NCBI GenBank assembly: GCA_964346355.1
Contig: CAYFUH010000053.1
Span: forward strand, 1 to 7,746
DNA from: UBA6115 sp964346355
Lineage (GTDB): Bacteria > Bacillota > Clostridia > Christensenellales > Aristaeellaceae
Direction: 5' to 3'
DNA: 7,746 nt
Shown one piece after another: positions 1 through 5,943 of the stretch. The notes beneath the pieces are model-generated. The model saw only the letters and a program-made list of their open reading frames with translations, did no database searches and was not told the origin of the DNA. Each line of letters starts with the position of its first letter. Within the stretch, counting starts at the first letter, position 1. Made by a program: the position numbers and the translations under genes.

Positions 1-2
1 GT

Positions 3-47
3 GCCGAAGTACCGGCGGATTATTTCCAGACGATGATCTTTGACTGA
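3..47 (+). CDS. Possible 3' end of a convergent plus-strand gene (partial)
   Basis: Reading from base 3 gives 14 codons (AEVPADYFQTMIFD) and then TGA at 45-47. The codons look like normal coding sequence, and the stop lies just upstream of a hairpin that works as a terminator in both directions, as expected for two convergent genes. The piece is too short to name a family, and the other two plus frames also stop nearby, so the frame choice is a guess based on codon appearance and layout. Confidence 0.22.
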   Translation, partial: AEVPADYFQTMIFD

Positions 48-67
48 TCCAGCAATGATTGCAATTG

Positions 68-92
68 AAAAAAGCGCCAACCCGGCGCTTTT
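68..92 (-). terminator. Bidirectional intrinsic terminator after the DUF4342 gene
   Basis: AAAAGCGCC (70-78) pairs perfectly with GGCGCTTTT (84-92) around the 5-nt loop AACCC. Read on the minus strand, the stem is followed by a run of six T (complement of 68-73), 21 nt beyond the DUF4342 stop codon. On the plus strand the stem ends in TTTT, so it could also stop a gene entering from the left edge. Confidence 0.85.
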
Positions 93-113
93 ATCATGTG
101 GTTGAGTATTCGC

Positions 114-683
114 TTACATCGCTTCCCCGAAGCTGTTCACAGCATGATGCTGGTTGATCTGCTCCGCCGCGCGGGCCGCTTCCTCAATGTCCTCCTGGTC
201 CTTTTTGCGGTCCTTTTCGGTCACAATGCGGTAGCAGTAGCCCATCAGGAGGCTTGCGAAGAAGGCAAGCCAGAAGAAGGCGTTGAAGACAATCATCAGG
301 ATCACGGCTGCGGTGACGGGGATTTCCAGGATTTTCTTGTCGCCCTTGCGCATAAGCACCTGGTTTTCATTGCCCAGTTTCACCATCTTCGTCAGCCAGT
401 TGACCAGCCGCTTAAGCAGGGTCTCGCCCTTTTTGATGTACTCCATCTTCTTCTCTTCCTTCTCTTCCTTTTCTTCCTTGCGCCTGTCCTGTGCGGCTTC
501 AGGCACGCTCTTCTTGCTGTAGTTTTTCTCAGCAGCCGGGCCGTTTTTGATGGCGCCCTCGCGCTCCAGGATAATCATCGCCTCCATCAGGTCCCAGTTG
601 GTGCGCTCCAGCACTTCCTTGGCCGCTTCGTAGCTGATGCCGGCCTTCAGTCTTAATGTTTCTGCCAGGTTGAATTTTTCCAT
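114..683 (-). CDS. UBA-like / DUF4342 domain membrane protein
   Basis: This 189-residue protein is of unknown function. Residues 1-45 form a small helical UBA/TS-N-like domain (KAGISYEAAKEVLERTNWD, then LMEAMIILEREG), the type of helical bundle seen at the N-terminus of EF-Ts and in ubiquitin-associated domains. A highly charged K/E linker follows (about 65-85). The DUF4342 region (about 88-156) contains a basic amphipathic stretch, the segment NENQVLMRKGDKKILEIPV, and one strong membrane segment at about 122-152. A charged helical tail ends the protein. In other bacteria the UBA-like plus DUF4342 pairing is common and uncharacterised. The start is supported by AAGGA (692-696) 8 nt upstream of ATG. 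It follows the PII/DUF1538 operon after a 203-nt gap and ends at a clear terminator. The N-terminal part is probably cytosolic, with a single membrane anchor; what it binds is unknown. Confidence 0.85.
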   Translation of the reverse strand: MEKFNLAETLRLKAGISYEAAKEVLERTNWDLMEAMIILEREGAIKNGPAAEKNYSKKSVPEAAQDRRKEEKEEKEEKKMEYIKKGETLLKRLVNWLTKMVKLGNENQVLMRKGDKKILEIPVTAAVILMIVFNAFFWLAFFASLLMGYCYRIVTEKDRKKDQEDIEEAARAAEQINQHHAVNSFGEAM

Positions 684-785
684 GGTGTCCGTCCTTTCTT
701 TTCTCAGGTAACCTTGCGTTCATGTCAAAGATACAACGGCACCATGAATACACCCTGTAGATCGTATTAAAGCCAGATTAAAACC

Positions 786-799
786 GGGTTGAAAAACCC
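786..799 (-). other. Small hairpin in the leader of the DUF4342 gene
   Basis: GGGTT (786-790) and AACCC (795-799) form a 5-bp stem with a 4-nt loop. On the minus strand it is followed by GGTTTTAATC, so it could be a weak terminator for the PII/DUF1538 operon about 90 nt after the DUF1538 stop. The T-tract is short and interrupted, so simple leader structure is equally possible. Confidence 0.3.
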
Positions 800-841
800 T
801 CATCACAGCGAGTATGATGGTTTTGATTGCCAAAACAGCGC

Positions 842-847
842 ATTATA
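842..847 (-). promoter_or_regulatory. Candidate -10 box for the DUF4342 gene
   Basis: The minus strand reads a perfect TATAAT here, immediately downstream of the 37-bp palindrome. No good -35 lies at 16-18 nt, because the region where it would sit is inside the palindrome, and there is no TG extension. If used, transcription would start near 835 and leave a leader of about 150 nt before the ATG at 683. An activator-dependent or repressor-covered promoter would fit, but this is inference. Confidence 0.4.
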
Positions 848-884
848 CTAAAATTCATGCTGCAATTTGCGATATGAATTTTAG
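848..884. repeat. 37-bp interrupted palindrome between the DUF1538 and DUF4342 genes
   Basis: The outer arms CTAAAATTCAT (848-858) and ATGAATTTTAG (874-884) are perfect 11-bp inverted repeats. Inside them GCAA (862-865) and TTGC (867-870) are also inverted around the same single central base, 866. In total 15 of 18 positions are symmetric. The element begins 2 nt past the DUF1538 stop codon and directly abuts TATAAT on the minus strand. It has no T-tract on its downstream side and an AT-rich stem, so an operator for a dimeric regulator is more likely than a classical terminator, though an RNA hairpin protecting the operon's 3' end is possible. Confidence 0.75.
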
Positions 885-886
885 GA

Positions 887-2971
887 TTAGTCTTCCTTTG
901 GCGTGGTTTCCCTGGTTTCTTCCGCCGCGTCGGCGTCTTTTGTCTCTTCTTCTGTTTCCTGTTTTGGAGCAATTTCTGTGATGATGTTTTCTGCCGCATC
1001 CTGCGCGGCCGCGCCATCCTCCTGGCTGTCTATCACCTCATCCTCCAGGTCCTCCGGGGTGATATCGGCTGGCAGCAGGTCCTCCGCCGTGGTGGGCTCC
1101 TTGGGCGCGTGCTCCTTCTGCTCCTCATCCACACGCTGGCCGATGGTGACAGGGATGTCCATACCAAAGGCGCCGGAGGGCATCATAAACACGGTGCCGC
1201 CGCCCTCGCCGCCCAACTCCAGCTGCTCATACAGGTGCGCAGCAATGGCTTCACTCACGCGGGTATCGGTAAGCCAGAAGATGATTTCCTTCTCCTTTTG
1301 GATGTCCATGCTAAACAAGCGCATGTCGCTCATGCCGGAGCCGCGTCCGTGCAGGATGGTGGCGCCGCCCGCGCCCGCTTCCCGCGCCACTTCCACCGCG
1401 CGCTGGGCCAAGCCGCGGTTGATGATGGCGACCACGCAATCATACATCTCAATTCTGCCATCGGGCAGGGGTGGTTTGGGCAGCATGTGCTTCGCCTCCT
1501 CCTTGGGGTGGGCCGCCTCCTTGTGGCGGAAGATGGCGCCCACAATCATCAGGGACAAAACCGGCGCCATGGCCACCATGGCGATGACCCCAAAGGCGTC
1601 CACCAGCACGTTGGCGCCGGGCACCATGTGGGCAGCGCCCTGGGCAAAGGCCAGCACAAAGGTGGCGGTCATGGGGCCGGAGGCGACGCCGCCCGCGTCA
1701 TAGGCAATGCCCACAAACACGGGATCCGCCCGGAAGGACAGCAACACCGCAATCCCAAACCCGGGCAGCAAAAAGTGCCATAATTTTAAGGCGGGAATCA
1801 TGATGCGCAGCATGGACAGCATCACCGCCAGCGCTACGCCGATGGACAGCGTCATCTTGATGATGCGCCCGGGGATGCGCCCGCCGGTGGTCTGCTCAAT
1901 CTGCTGGCCCAGCACGATGACGGCGGGCTCCACCAGGACGACGATCATCCCGATGAAAAAGCCCGTGACCGGCAGCAGCCAGGAGGAGTGCGCGGCGATG
2001 GCCCGGCCGATGAGCTGCCCCATGTCCAAAAAGCCGGAATAGACGCCGGCCAAAAACAGGGTGAGCCCCAGCAGGGTATAAATCAGGCCCTTGACGATGC
2101 GGGCAACCTCGCGCCGCGGCACCTTGAAATGCAGGAAGTTGAGCAGGAAGAAGAACGCGGTCAGCGGCAGGAGGGCTGTGAAGGAGCCGATCAGCTCATT
2201 GGGCAGGTGATGCAGCAGGGGGCCAAAAACGCCGCCCTGCTGCACGGCGAACGCCACGGCCTCGCCCTGGATTTTGGACTGGCCGGTGAATATGCTCATA
2301 AGCATCAGGGCGTACATGGGCCCCGCGCTCATCACGCCAACCAGGCCAAAGGCGTCCTCCTCGCCTTTGTCGCCGCCCTTGATACGGGACAGGCCGGCTG
2401 AGAGGGCCAGGATGAAGGGGGTGGTCAGCGCGCCGGTGGTGGCGCCGGAGGAATCAAAGGAAATGGCCAAAAATTCCTCCGACACAAACAGGCTTAAGAC
2501 AAAAATACCAAAATAAGCCATCCCCATAAACAGGGGGAAGGAGCGCCCGCGCAGCAGGCGGAAGGTGCCAAACATGATCAGCATGCCCACCCCAGCGGAG
2601 ACCAGGTAGACCATGGTGTGCGCGTTGATGCCGCCGCCGGAGGCGTCCTGCACCTGCTTGCCCAAAATCAGCAAATCCGGCTCAGCCACGGTGACCAAAA
2701 AGCCCAGCAAAAAGGCGATGCCCGCCACCTTCAGGCGCGTTTTGGAGGTCGCTATCTCCACCGCCATGTGGTCGCCGATGGGGTTCATGCCCAGGTCCAC
2801 GCCCAGCAGGAAGATGGCCAGGCCGATGAGCAGCAGCACGGAGCCGATCAAAAACCGCAGGATGACGGTGCTGTCGGGCCGGACGATGGCAAAGGCCAAA
2901 AACAGCACCAGCGCGATGATGGGCAAGAGGGAGCGGGATACCTCGCTCACTTTCTGGCGCAGCAGGCTCAT
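887..2971 (-). CDS. DUF1538 membrane protein with C-terminal PII-like domain
   Basis: This 694-residue polytopic inner-membrane protein has roughly 12-14 hydrophobic segments between residues 14 and 482 and contains two DUF1538 units in direct tandem. Equivalent motifs are AEPDLLILGKQV (96-107) and VEPAVIVLGQQI (347-358); SSGATTGALTTPFILA (174-189) and AGGVASGPMTATFVLA (426-441); DAFGLVGVMSAGP (206-218) and DAFGVIAMVAMAP (458-470). After a short linker, residues 509-602 form a soluble PII-like domain with VAREAGAGGATI and GRGSG (527-545). The last 80 residues (615-694) hold 30 Asp/Glu and look disordered. DUF1538 proteins are uncharacterised; the fold, duplication and PII domain suggest a regulated carrier or channel, substrate unknown. 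The start codon overlaps the stop of the upstream tandem PII-like gene (ATGA, 4 nt), implying translational coupling. No amtB or glnA is visible nearby, so an ammonium role cannot be assumed. Confidence 0.88.
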   Translation of the reverse strand: MSLLRQKVSEVSRSLLPIIALVLFLAFAIVRPDSTVILRFLIGSVLLLIGLAIFLLGVDLGMNPIGDHMAVEIATSKTRLKVAGIAFLLGFLVTVAEPDLLILGKQVQDASGGGINAHTMVYLVSAGVGMLIMFGTFRLLRGRSFPLFMGMAYFGIFVLSLFVSEEFLAISFDSSGATTGALTTPFILALSAGLSRIKGGDKGEEDAFGLVGVMSAGPMYALMLMSIFTGQSKIQGEAVAFAVQQGGVFGPLLHHLPNELIGSFTALLPLTAFFFLLNFLHFKVPRREVARIVKGLIYTLLGLTLFLAGVYSGFLDMGQLIGRAIAAHSSWLLPVTGFFIGMIVVLVEPAVIVLGQQIEQTTGGRIPGRIIKMTLSIGVALAVMLSMLRIMIPALKLWHFLLPGFGIAVLLSFRADPVFVGIAYDAGGVASGPMTATFVLAFAQGAAHMVPGANVLVDAFGVIAMVAMAPVLSLMIVGAIFRHKEAAHPKEEAKHMLPKPPLPDGRIEMYDCVVAIINRGLAQRAVEVAREAGAGGATILHGRGSGMSDMRLFSMDIQKEKEIIFWLTDTRVSEAIAAHLYEQLELGGEGGGTVFMMPSGAFGMDIPVTIGQRVDEEQKEHAPKEPTTAEDLLPADITPEDLEDEVIDSQEDGAAAQDAAENIITEIAPKQETEEETKDADAAEETRETTPKED

Positions 2972-3636
2972 TGGTCCACCGCCTTCTTGTGCGCGCGCTC
3001 CTCATACAACCCCAGGGTGCGGGTGACAGGCAGGGAAAAGATGATGCCAGCGCCCTTGCGCTCAAGCCGCATGCCCTCATAAATGGCGTGGCGGATGCGC
3101 CGCGCGGAAGCCCTGGGGGTGACAATCATCACCATGTCCTTTTGCGGCTCAATCACCAGCGGGAAATAAAAATCCTGCGGCACGCCCGCCCCGTGGGCGG
3201 ACACAATGGTGCCGCCGCGGGCGCCGGCCTCGCGCGCCACCTTCATGCACTCGCTGCCCAGGCCTTTTTCCAGCACCGTCATCAGGCAGACAAAGGGCGC
3301 GTTCTCCGCCCGGTTCTTGGCTTCCTGGTGCACGCCTTCCTCAGGCGTGTACTGCACATAGGGGACAGAGAAGGCAATGCCCTTGTAGCGCTTGTGCAGC
3401 TGGAACTCCTGCTTGAGCATCCTGTACACATCCTCATGCGCGCTGCCGGGCACCGCGATGAGCAGCACTTCCTTTTGCGTCTGGTTGATACCAAAGAAGT
3501 CCAGGATGGGCGAGGGCATGGTGCCTTCCCCCAAAAAGATGGTGCCGCGCTTGGCGCCCACCTGCCGCGCGCGGTTGAGCAGCTTGTTGGCCTTGCCGCG
3601 GTCAACAACAATATAAATAGCGGAGCCTGAGGTCAT
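2968..3636 (-). CDS. Tandem PII-like (GlnB-superfamily) regulatory protein
   Basis: The 222-residue soluble protein is built of two PII-like ferredoxin-fold modules, about residues 5-95 and 114-207, about twice the 112 residues of a classical GlnB. Module 1 has IYIVVDRGKANKLLNRARQ, then VGAKRGTIFLGEGT and KEVLLIAVPG. Module 2 has CMKVAREAGARGGTIV, an AHGAG turn and KDMVMIVTP, and ends IIFSLPV. The G-x-x-G-x-T-[IV] turn between helix 1 and strand 2 resembles PII. The T-loop region is short and lacks the GlnB segment with the uridylylated tyrosine, so classical GlnD-type modification is unlikely. Ligand and partner are unknown, but module 2 is very similar to the PII-like domain fused to the DUF1538 protein encoded immediately downstream with a 4-nt overlap, so the membrane protein is the obvious partner. 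The start is supported by AAAGGA just upstream. P-II family genes beside DUF1538 genes are a recurring arrangement. Confidence 0.85.
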   Translation of the reverse strand: MTSGSAIYIVVDRGKANKLLNRARQVGAKRGTIFLGEGTMPSPILDFFGINQTQKEVLLIAVPGSAHEDVYRMLKQEFQLHKRYKGIAFSVPYVQYTPEEGVHQEAKNRAENAPFVCLMTVLEKGLGSECMKVAREAGARGGTIVSAHGAGVPQDFYFPLVIEPQKDMVMIVTPRASARRIRHAIYEGMRLERKGAGIIFSLPVTRTLGLYEERAHKKAVDQ

Positions 3637-3707
3637 GACAGATCCTTTCGTGATCAGAAACAGTGTATTGTGCGGTATTGCCGCGATTCATCGGGTGTTT
3701 CCTGTGT

Positions 3708-3736
3708 ATTTTACCATATGCAAGTAGCTGTGACAA
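3708..3736 (-). promoter_or_regulatory. Promoter of the PII-like/DUF1538 operon
   Basis: On the minus strand, TTGTCA (3731-3736, five of six matches to the -35 consensus) is followed after exactly 17 nt by TAAAAT (3708-3713), preceded by TGG, a good extended -10. The predicted start of transcription is near 3701, giving a leader of about 65 nt. That leader contains a small GCGG (3672-3675)/CCGC (3681-3684) hairpin of uncertain meaning. The promoter begins only a few bases after the tkt terminator, so this operon is a separate unit. Confidence 0.75.
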
Positions 3737-3741
3737 CGCAA

Positions 3742-3771
3742 AATCCCAGGGCAGGTGATTGCCCCGGGATT
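3742..3771 (-). terminator. Intrinsic terminator of tkt
   Basis: AATCCC-A-GGGCA (3742-3753) pairs with TGCCC-C-GGGATT (3760-3771), giving 11 pairs with one mismatch and a 6-nt loop. On the minus strand the stem runs into GGGATTTTGCGTT, a short T-rich tail. It lies 23 nt beyond the transketolase stop codon. Confidence 0.8.
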
Positions 3772-3794
3772 CTTGTGCGTTACCTTTGTTTGTC

Positions 3795-5774
3795 TTAGTT
3801 CTTCATCAGGCTTTCGGCCATCTCCACCACGTTGTCCACCGTGAAGCCGTACTCCTTGAAAATGGTGCCCGCGGGCGCGGAAGCGCCGAAGCGGTCAATG
3901 CCCAGCACCTTGCCGTCCAAGCCAACAAAGCGGTACCAGGGCTGGGTGGCGCCGGCTTCCACCGCCAGCCGCCTGCGCAAGGCGGGCGGCAGCACACGGT
4001 CGCGGTAGGACTGGGGCTGTTTTAAGAACAGTTCCATCGACGGCATGGAGACGACAGCAGCCTCAATGCCTTTGTCCTTCAAGACTGCCTGCGCGTCTGT
4101 CAGCAAGCCCATCTCGCTGCCGGAGCCCATCAGGATGAGGTCCGCGTCCGCGATGCCGGCGGGGGAGAGGACATAGCCGCCCTGGGGCAGCTGGCCGCGG
4201 GTCTCATCAAACTGGGTCAGGTTCTGCCGGGTCAACACCAGGGCTGTGGGGCCGGTTGTGGTCAAAGCCAGCAGCCAGGCGTCCGCCGTCTCGTTGGCGT
4301 CACAGGGGCGCACCACCCGCAAATCGGGCGTGGCGCGCAGGGCAGCTAAGTGCTCAATGGGCTGGTGGGTGGCGCCGTCCTCGCCCACACCGATGGAGTC
4401 ATGGGTCAGCACATAGATGACATCCGTCTGCATGATGGCGGACAGGCGCATGGCTGCCTTCATGTAATCGGTAAACACAAAGAAGGTGGCGCAGTACACC
4501 TTCAGCCCGCCGTGCAGCGCTATGCCGTTGCAGATGGCAGCCATCGCGTGCTCACGCACGCCAAAGCGCAGGTTGCGGCCTTGGCGGTTGTCGGCAGAGT
4601 AATCGCCGGCGCCCTCAAGATAGCTCTTGTTGGAGGGGGCCAGGTCGGCCGATCCGCCCACCAGGTTGGGCACCAATTTGGCCAGTTTGTTCAGCATATT
4701 GCCGGAGCTGCTGCGCGTGGCCTCCGCCTTTTCCTGATGGGGCAGCAAGTCCGCGTCCGCCAGCAGGCGCTCCATGGTCACGTCGCTGTGCCAGGTGTCC
4801 CATTCCGCTGCCAATTCAGGGAACTGCCTGCGGTAGTCCTCAAACATGGCCTGCCATTCCTGGCGCGCTTTGACACCATGGGACAGGCAGTCGGATACAT
4901 GCTGATACACATCCTCATCCACATGGAAGGCCTCACCTGTCATGCCCAGCGCCGTCTTGGCCTGGGCCAGGTTGTCCTCGCCCAAAGGCTCGCCGTGGGC
5001 GCTGGCCTTGCCCTGCTTGGCCGCGCTGCCGAAGCCGATGAAGGTGGGGCAGATAATCAGAACGGGCTTGTCCGCGTCCTTGGTTTGCTCAAGTGCAGCC
5101 AGCACCTGGTTTGCATCGTTGCCGTCCTGCACGCGAACAACCTCCCAGCCATAGGCTAAAAAGCGCGCGCCCACATCCTCGCGGAAGGCCAGGTCGGTGT
5201 CACCCTCGATGCTGATCTCGTTATCGTCATACAGCACGCGCAGCTTGTTCAGCCGCAGGGTGCCGGCTAAGGAGGCGGCTTCGGAGCTGATGCCCTCCAT
5301 CATGCAGCCGTCGCCCGCGAACACATAGGTTTTGTGGTCCACCAGGGGGAAGCCCTCCTGATTGAAGCGGGCGGCCAGCATGGTCTCGGCAATGGCCAGG
5401 CCCACCGCGTTGGCAAAGCCCTGGCCCAAGGGCCCGGTGGTGGTTTCCACGCCAGGGGTCAAGCCGTGCTCGGGGTGGCCCGGGGTCTTTGACTGCCACT
5501 GGCGGAAGCGCTTGATCTCCTCCATCGGCATGTCATAACCCGCTACGTGCAGCAGGGAGTAGATGAGGGCGCTGGCATGCCCGTTGCTGAGTACAAAGCG
5601 GTCCCGGTTGTGCCAGGCGGGGTCCTTCGGGTCATGGCGCATGGTTTTAAGCCAGGCCGCGTAGGCCATGGGCGCCATGCCCATGGGCGCGCCCGGGTGG
5701 CCGCTGTTGGCCTTTTGCACCATCTCCGCGGAGAGGATGCGCAATGTATTGATGGTTTTGTTCTGGATGTTCAT
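3795..5774 (-). CDS. tkt: Transketolase
   Basis: This is a full-length, 659-residue thiamine-diphosphate enzyme of the non-oxidative pentose phosphate pathway. It transfers two-carbon ketol units between sugar phosphates (xylulose 5-phosphate to ribose 5-phosphate or erythrose 4-phosphate) in the cytosol. The family signatures are intact: SGHPGAPMG (24-32), SNGHASAL (63-70), the ThDP/metal motif GDGCMMEG (154-161) with the downstream YDDNEISI (182-189), GSADLAPSN (374-382), GVREHAM (405-411) with the catalytic Glu408, and HDSIGVGEDGATHQPIEH (458-475). Order and length match bacterial single-chain transketolases, with pyrophosphate-binding, pyrimidine-binding and C-terminal domains, so it is not a split Tkt or a DXP synthase. 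The start is set by AGGAGG (5784-5789), 9 nt upstream. It sits between its own promoter and terminator and appears monocistronic. No transaldolase or other pathway gene is adjacent in this window. Confidence 0.98.
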   Translation of the reverse strand: MNIQNKTINTLRILSAEMVQKANSGHPGAPMGMAPMAYAAWLKTMRHDPKDPAWHNRDRFVLSNGHASALIYSLLHVAGYDMPMEEIKRFRQWQSKTPGHPEHGLTPGVETTTGPLGQGFANAVGLAIAETMLAARFNQEGFPLVDHKTYVFAGDGCMMEGISSEAASLAGTLRLNKLRVLYDDNEISIEGDTDLAFREDVGARFLAYGWEVVRVQDGNDANQVLAALEQTKDADKPVLIICPTFIGFGSAAKQGKASAHGEPLGEDNLAQAKTALGMTGEAFHVDEDVYQHVSDCLSHGVKARQEWQAMFEDYRRQFPELAAEWDTWHSDVTMERLLADADLLPHQEKAEATRSSSGNMLNKLAKLVPNLVGGSADLAPSNKSYLEGAGDYSADNRQGRNLRFGVREHAMAAICNGIALHGGLKVYCATFFVFTDYMKAAMRLSAIMQTDVIYVLTHDSIGVGEDGATHQPIEHLAALRATPDLRVVRPCDANETADAWLLALTTTGPTALVLTRQNLTQFDETRGQLPQGGYVLSPAGIADADLILMGSGSEMGLLTDAQAVLKDKGIEAAVVSMPSMELFLKQPQSYRDRVLPPALRRRLAVEAGATQPWYRFVGLDGKVLGIDRFGASAPAGTIFKEYGFTVDNVVEMAESLMKN

Positions 5775-5803
5775 ACCAATTGTCCTCCTGATGGTCTTTG
5801 TGA

Positions 5804-5858
5804 GCCCTGTTTGCGGGCGGTATTGCGTTTAACGGTGTAATTATACCATAAACAGGGC
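5804..5858. repeat. 9-bp inverted repeat flanking the tkt -10 and start site
   Basis: GCCCTGTTT (5804-5812) and AAACAGGGC (5850-5858) are perfect inverted copies, 37 nt apart. One arm lies in the tkt promoter spacer just upstream of the extended -10, the other about 20-30 nt downstream of the predicted transcription start. It could be a pair of operator half-sites, or a coincidence, since a 9-bp repeat at this distance is expected about once or twice by chance in a window this size. Confidence 0.4.
5840..5848 (-). promoter_or_regulatory. Extended -10 promoter of tkt
   Basis: The minus strand reads TGG TATAAT, a perfect -10 with the TG extension. The -35 region at 17 nt (TCCATT, 5863-5868) is poor, which is typical where the extended -10 carries recognition. 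The predicted start is near 5833, leaving a leader of about 58 nt before the ATG at 5774. Confidence 0.75.
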
Positions 5859-5892
5859 GTAAAATGGAGTGATCCGGCCGCTGTTTGTATTC

Positions 5893-5930
5893 TGATACGC
5901 AAAAGGGACCGTGCGGCCCCCTTTGTATCA
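5893..5930 (-). terminator. Intrinsic terminator of the oligoendopeptidase gene
   Basis: An inner stem AAAGGG (5902-5907)/CCCTTT (5919-5924) is extended by an outer stem TGATAC (5893-5898)/GTATCA (5925-5930), with a 3-nt bulge on one side. On the minus strand the inner stem ends CCCTTTTGCG. It starts 13 nt after the peptidase stop codon and precedes the tkt promoter, separating the two genes. Confidence 0.8.
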
Positions 5931-5943
5931 ATCAAACTTGATC

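Noticed and set aside
723..728. Perfect TTGACA on the minus strand upstream of the DUF4342 gene as a -35 box
   Set aside because: No acceptable -10 occurs at 15-19 nt; the matching positions read GAGAAA or TGAGAA, and the site would place the start almost on the ribosome binding site.
848..884. Reading the 37-bp palindrome as an ordinary intrinsic terminator
   Set aside because: The stem is AT-rich, has a long interrupted loop, and is followed on the minus strand by TATAATGCGC rather than a T-tract.
903..1703. Plus-strand open frames opposite the DUF1538 gene (also 1109-1783 and others) and opposite tkt (4350-5159)
   Set aside because: They are low-complexity Ser/Ala/Met- or His/Gly-rich translations typical of antisense shadows, with no family resemblance, while the minus-strand genes are clearly real.
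2968..3636. Naming the tandem PII-like gene glnB or glnK
   Set aside because: The length is double, the T-loop tyrosine region is missing, and no amtB, glnA or nitrogen gene is adjacent, so only superfamily membership is supported.
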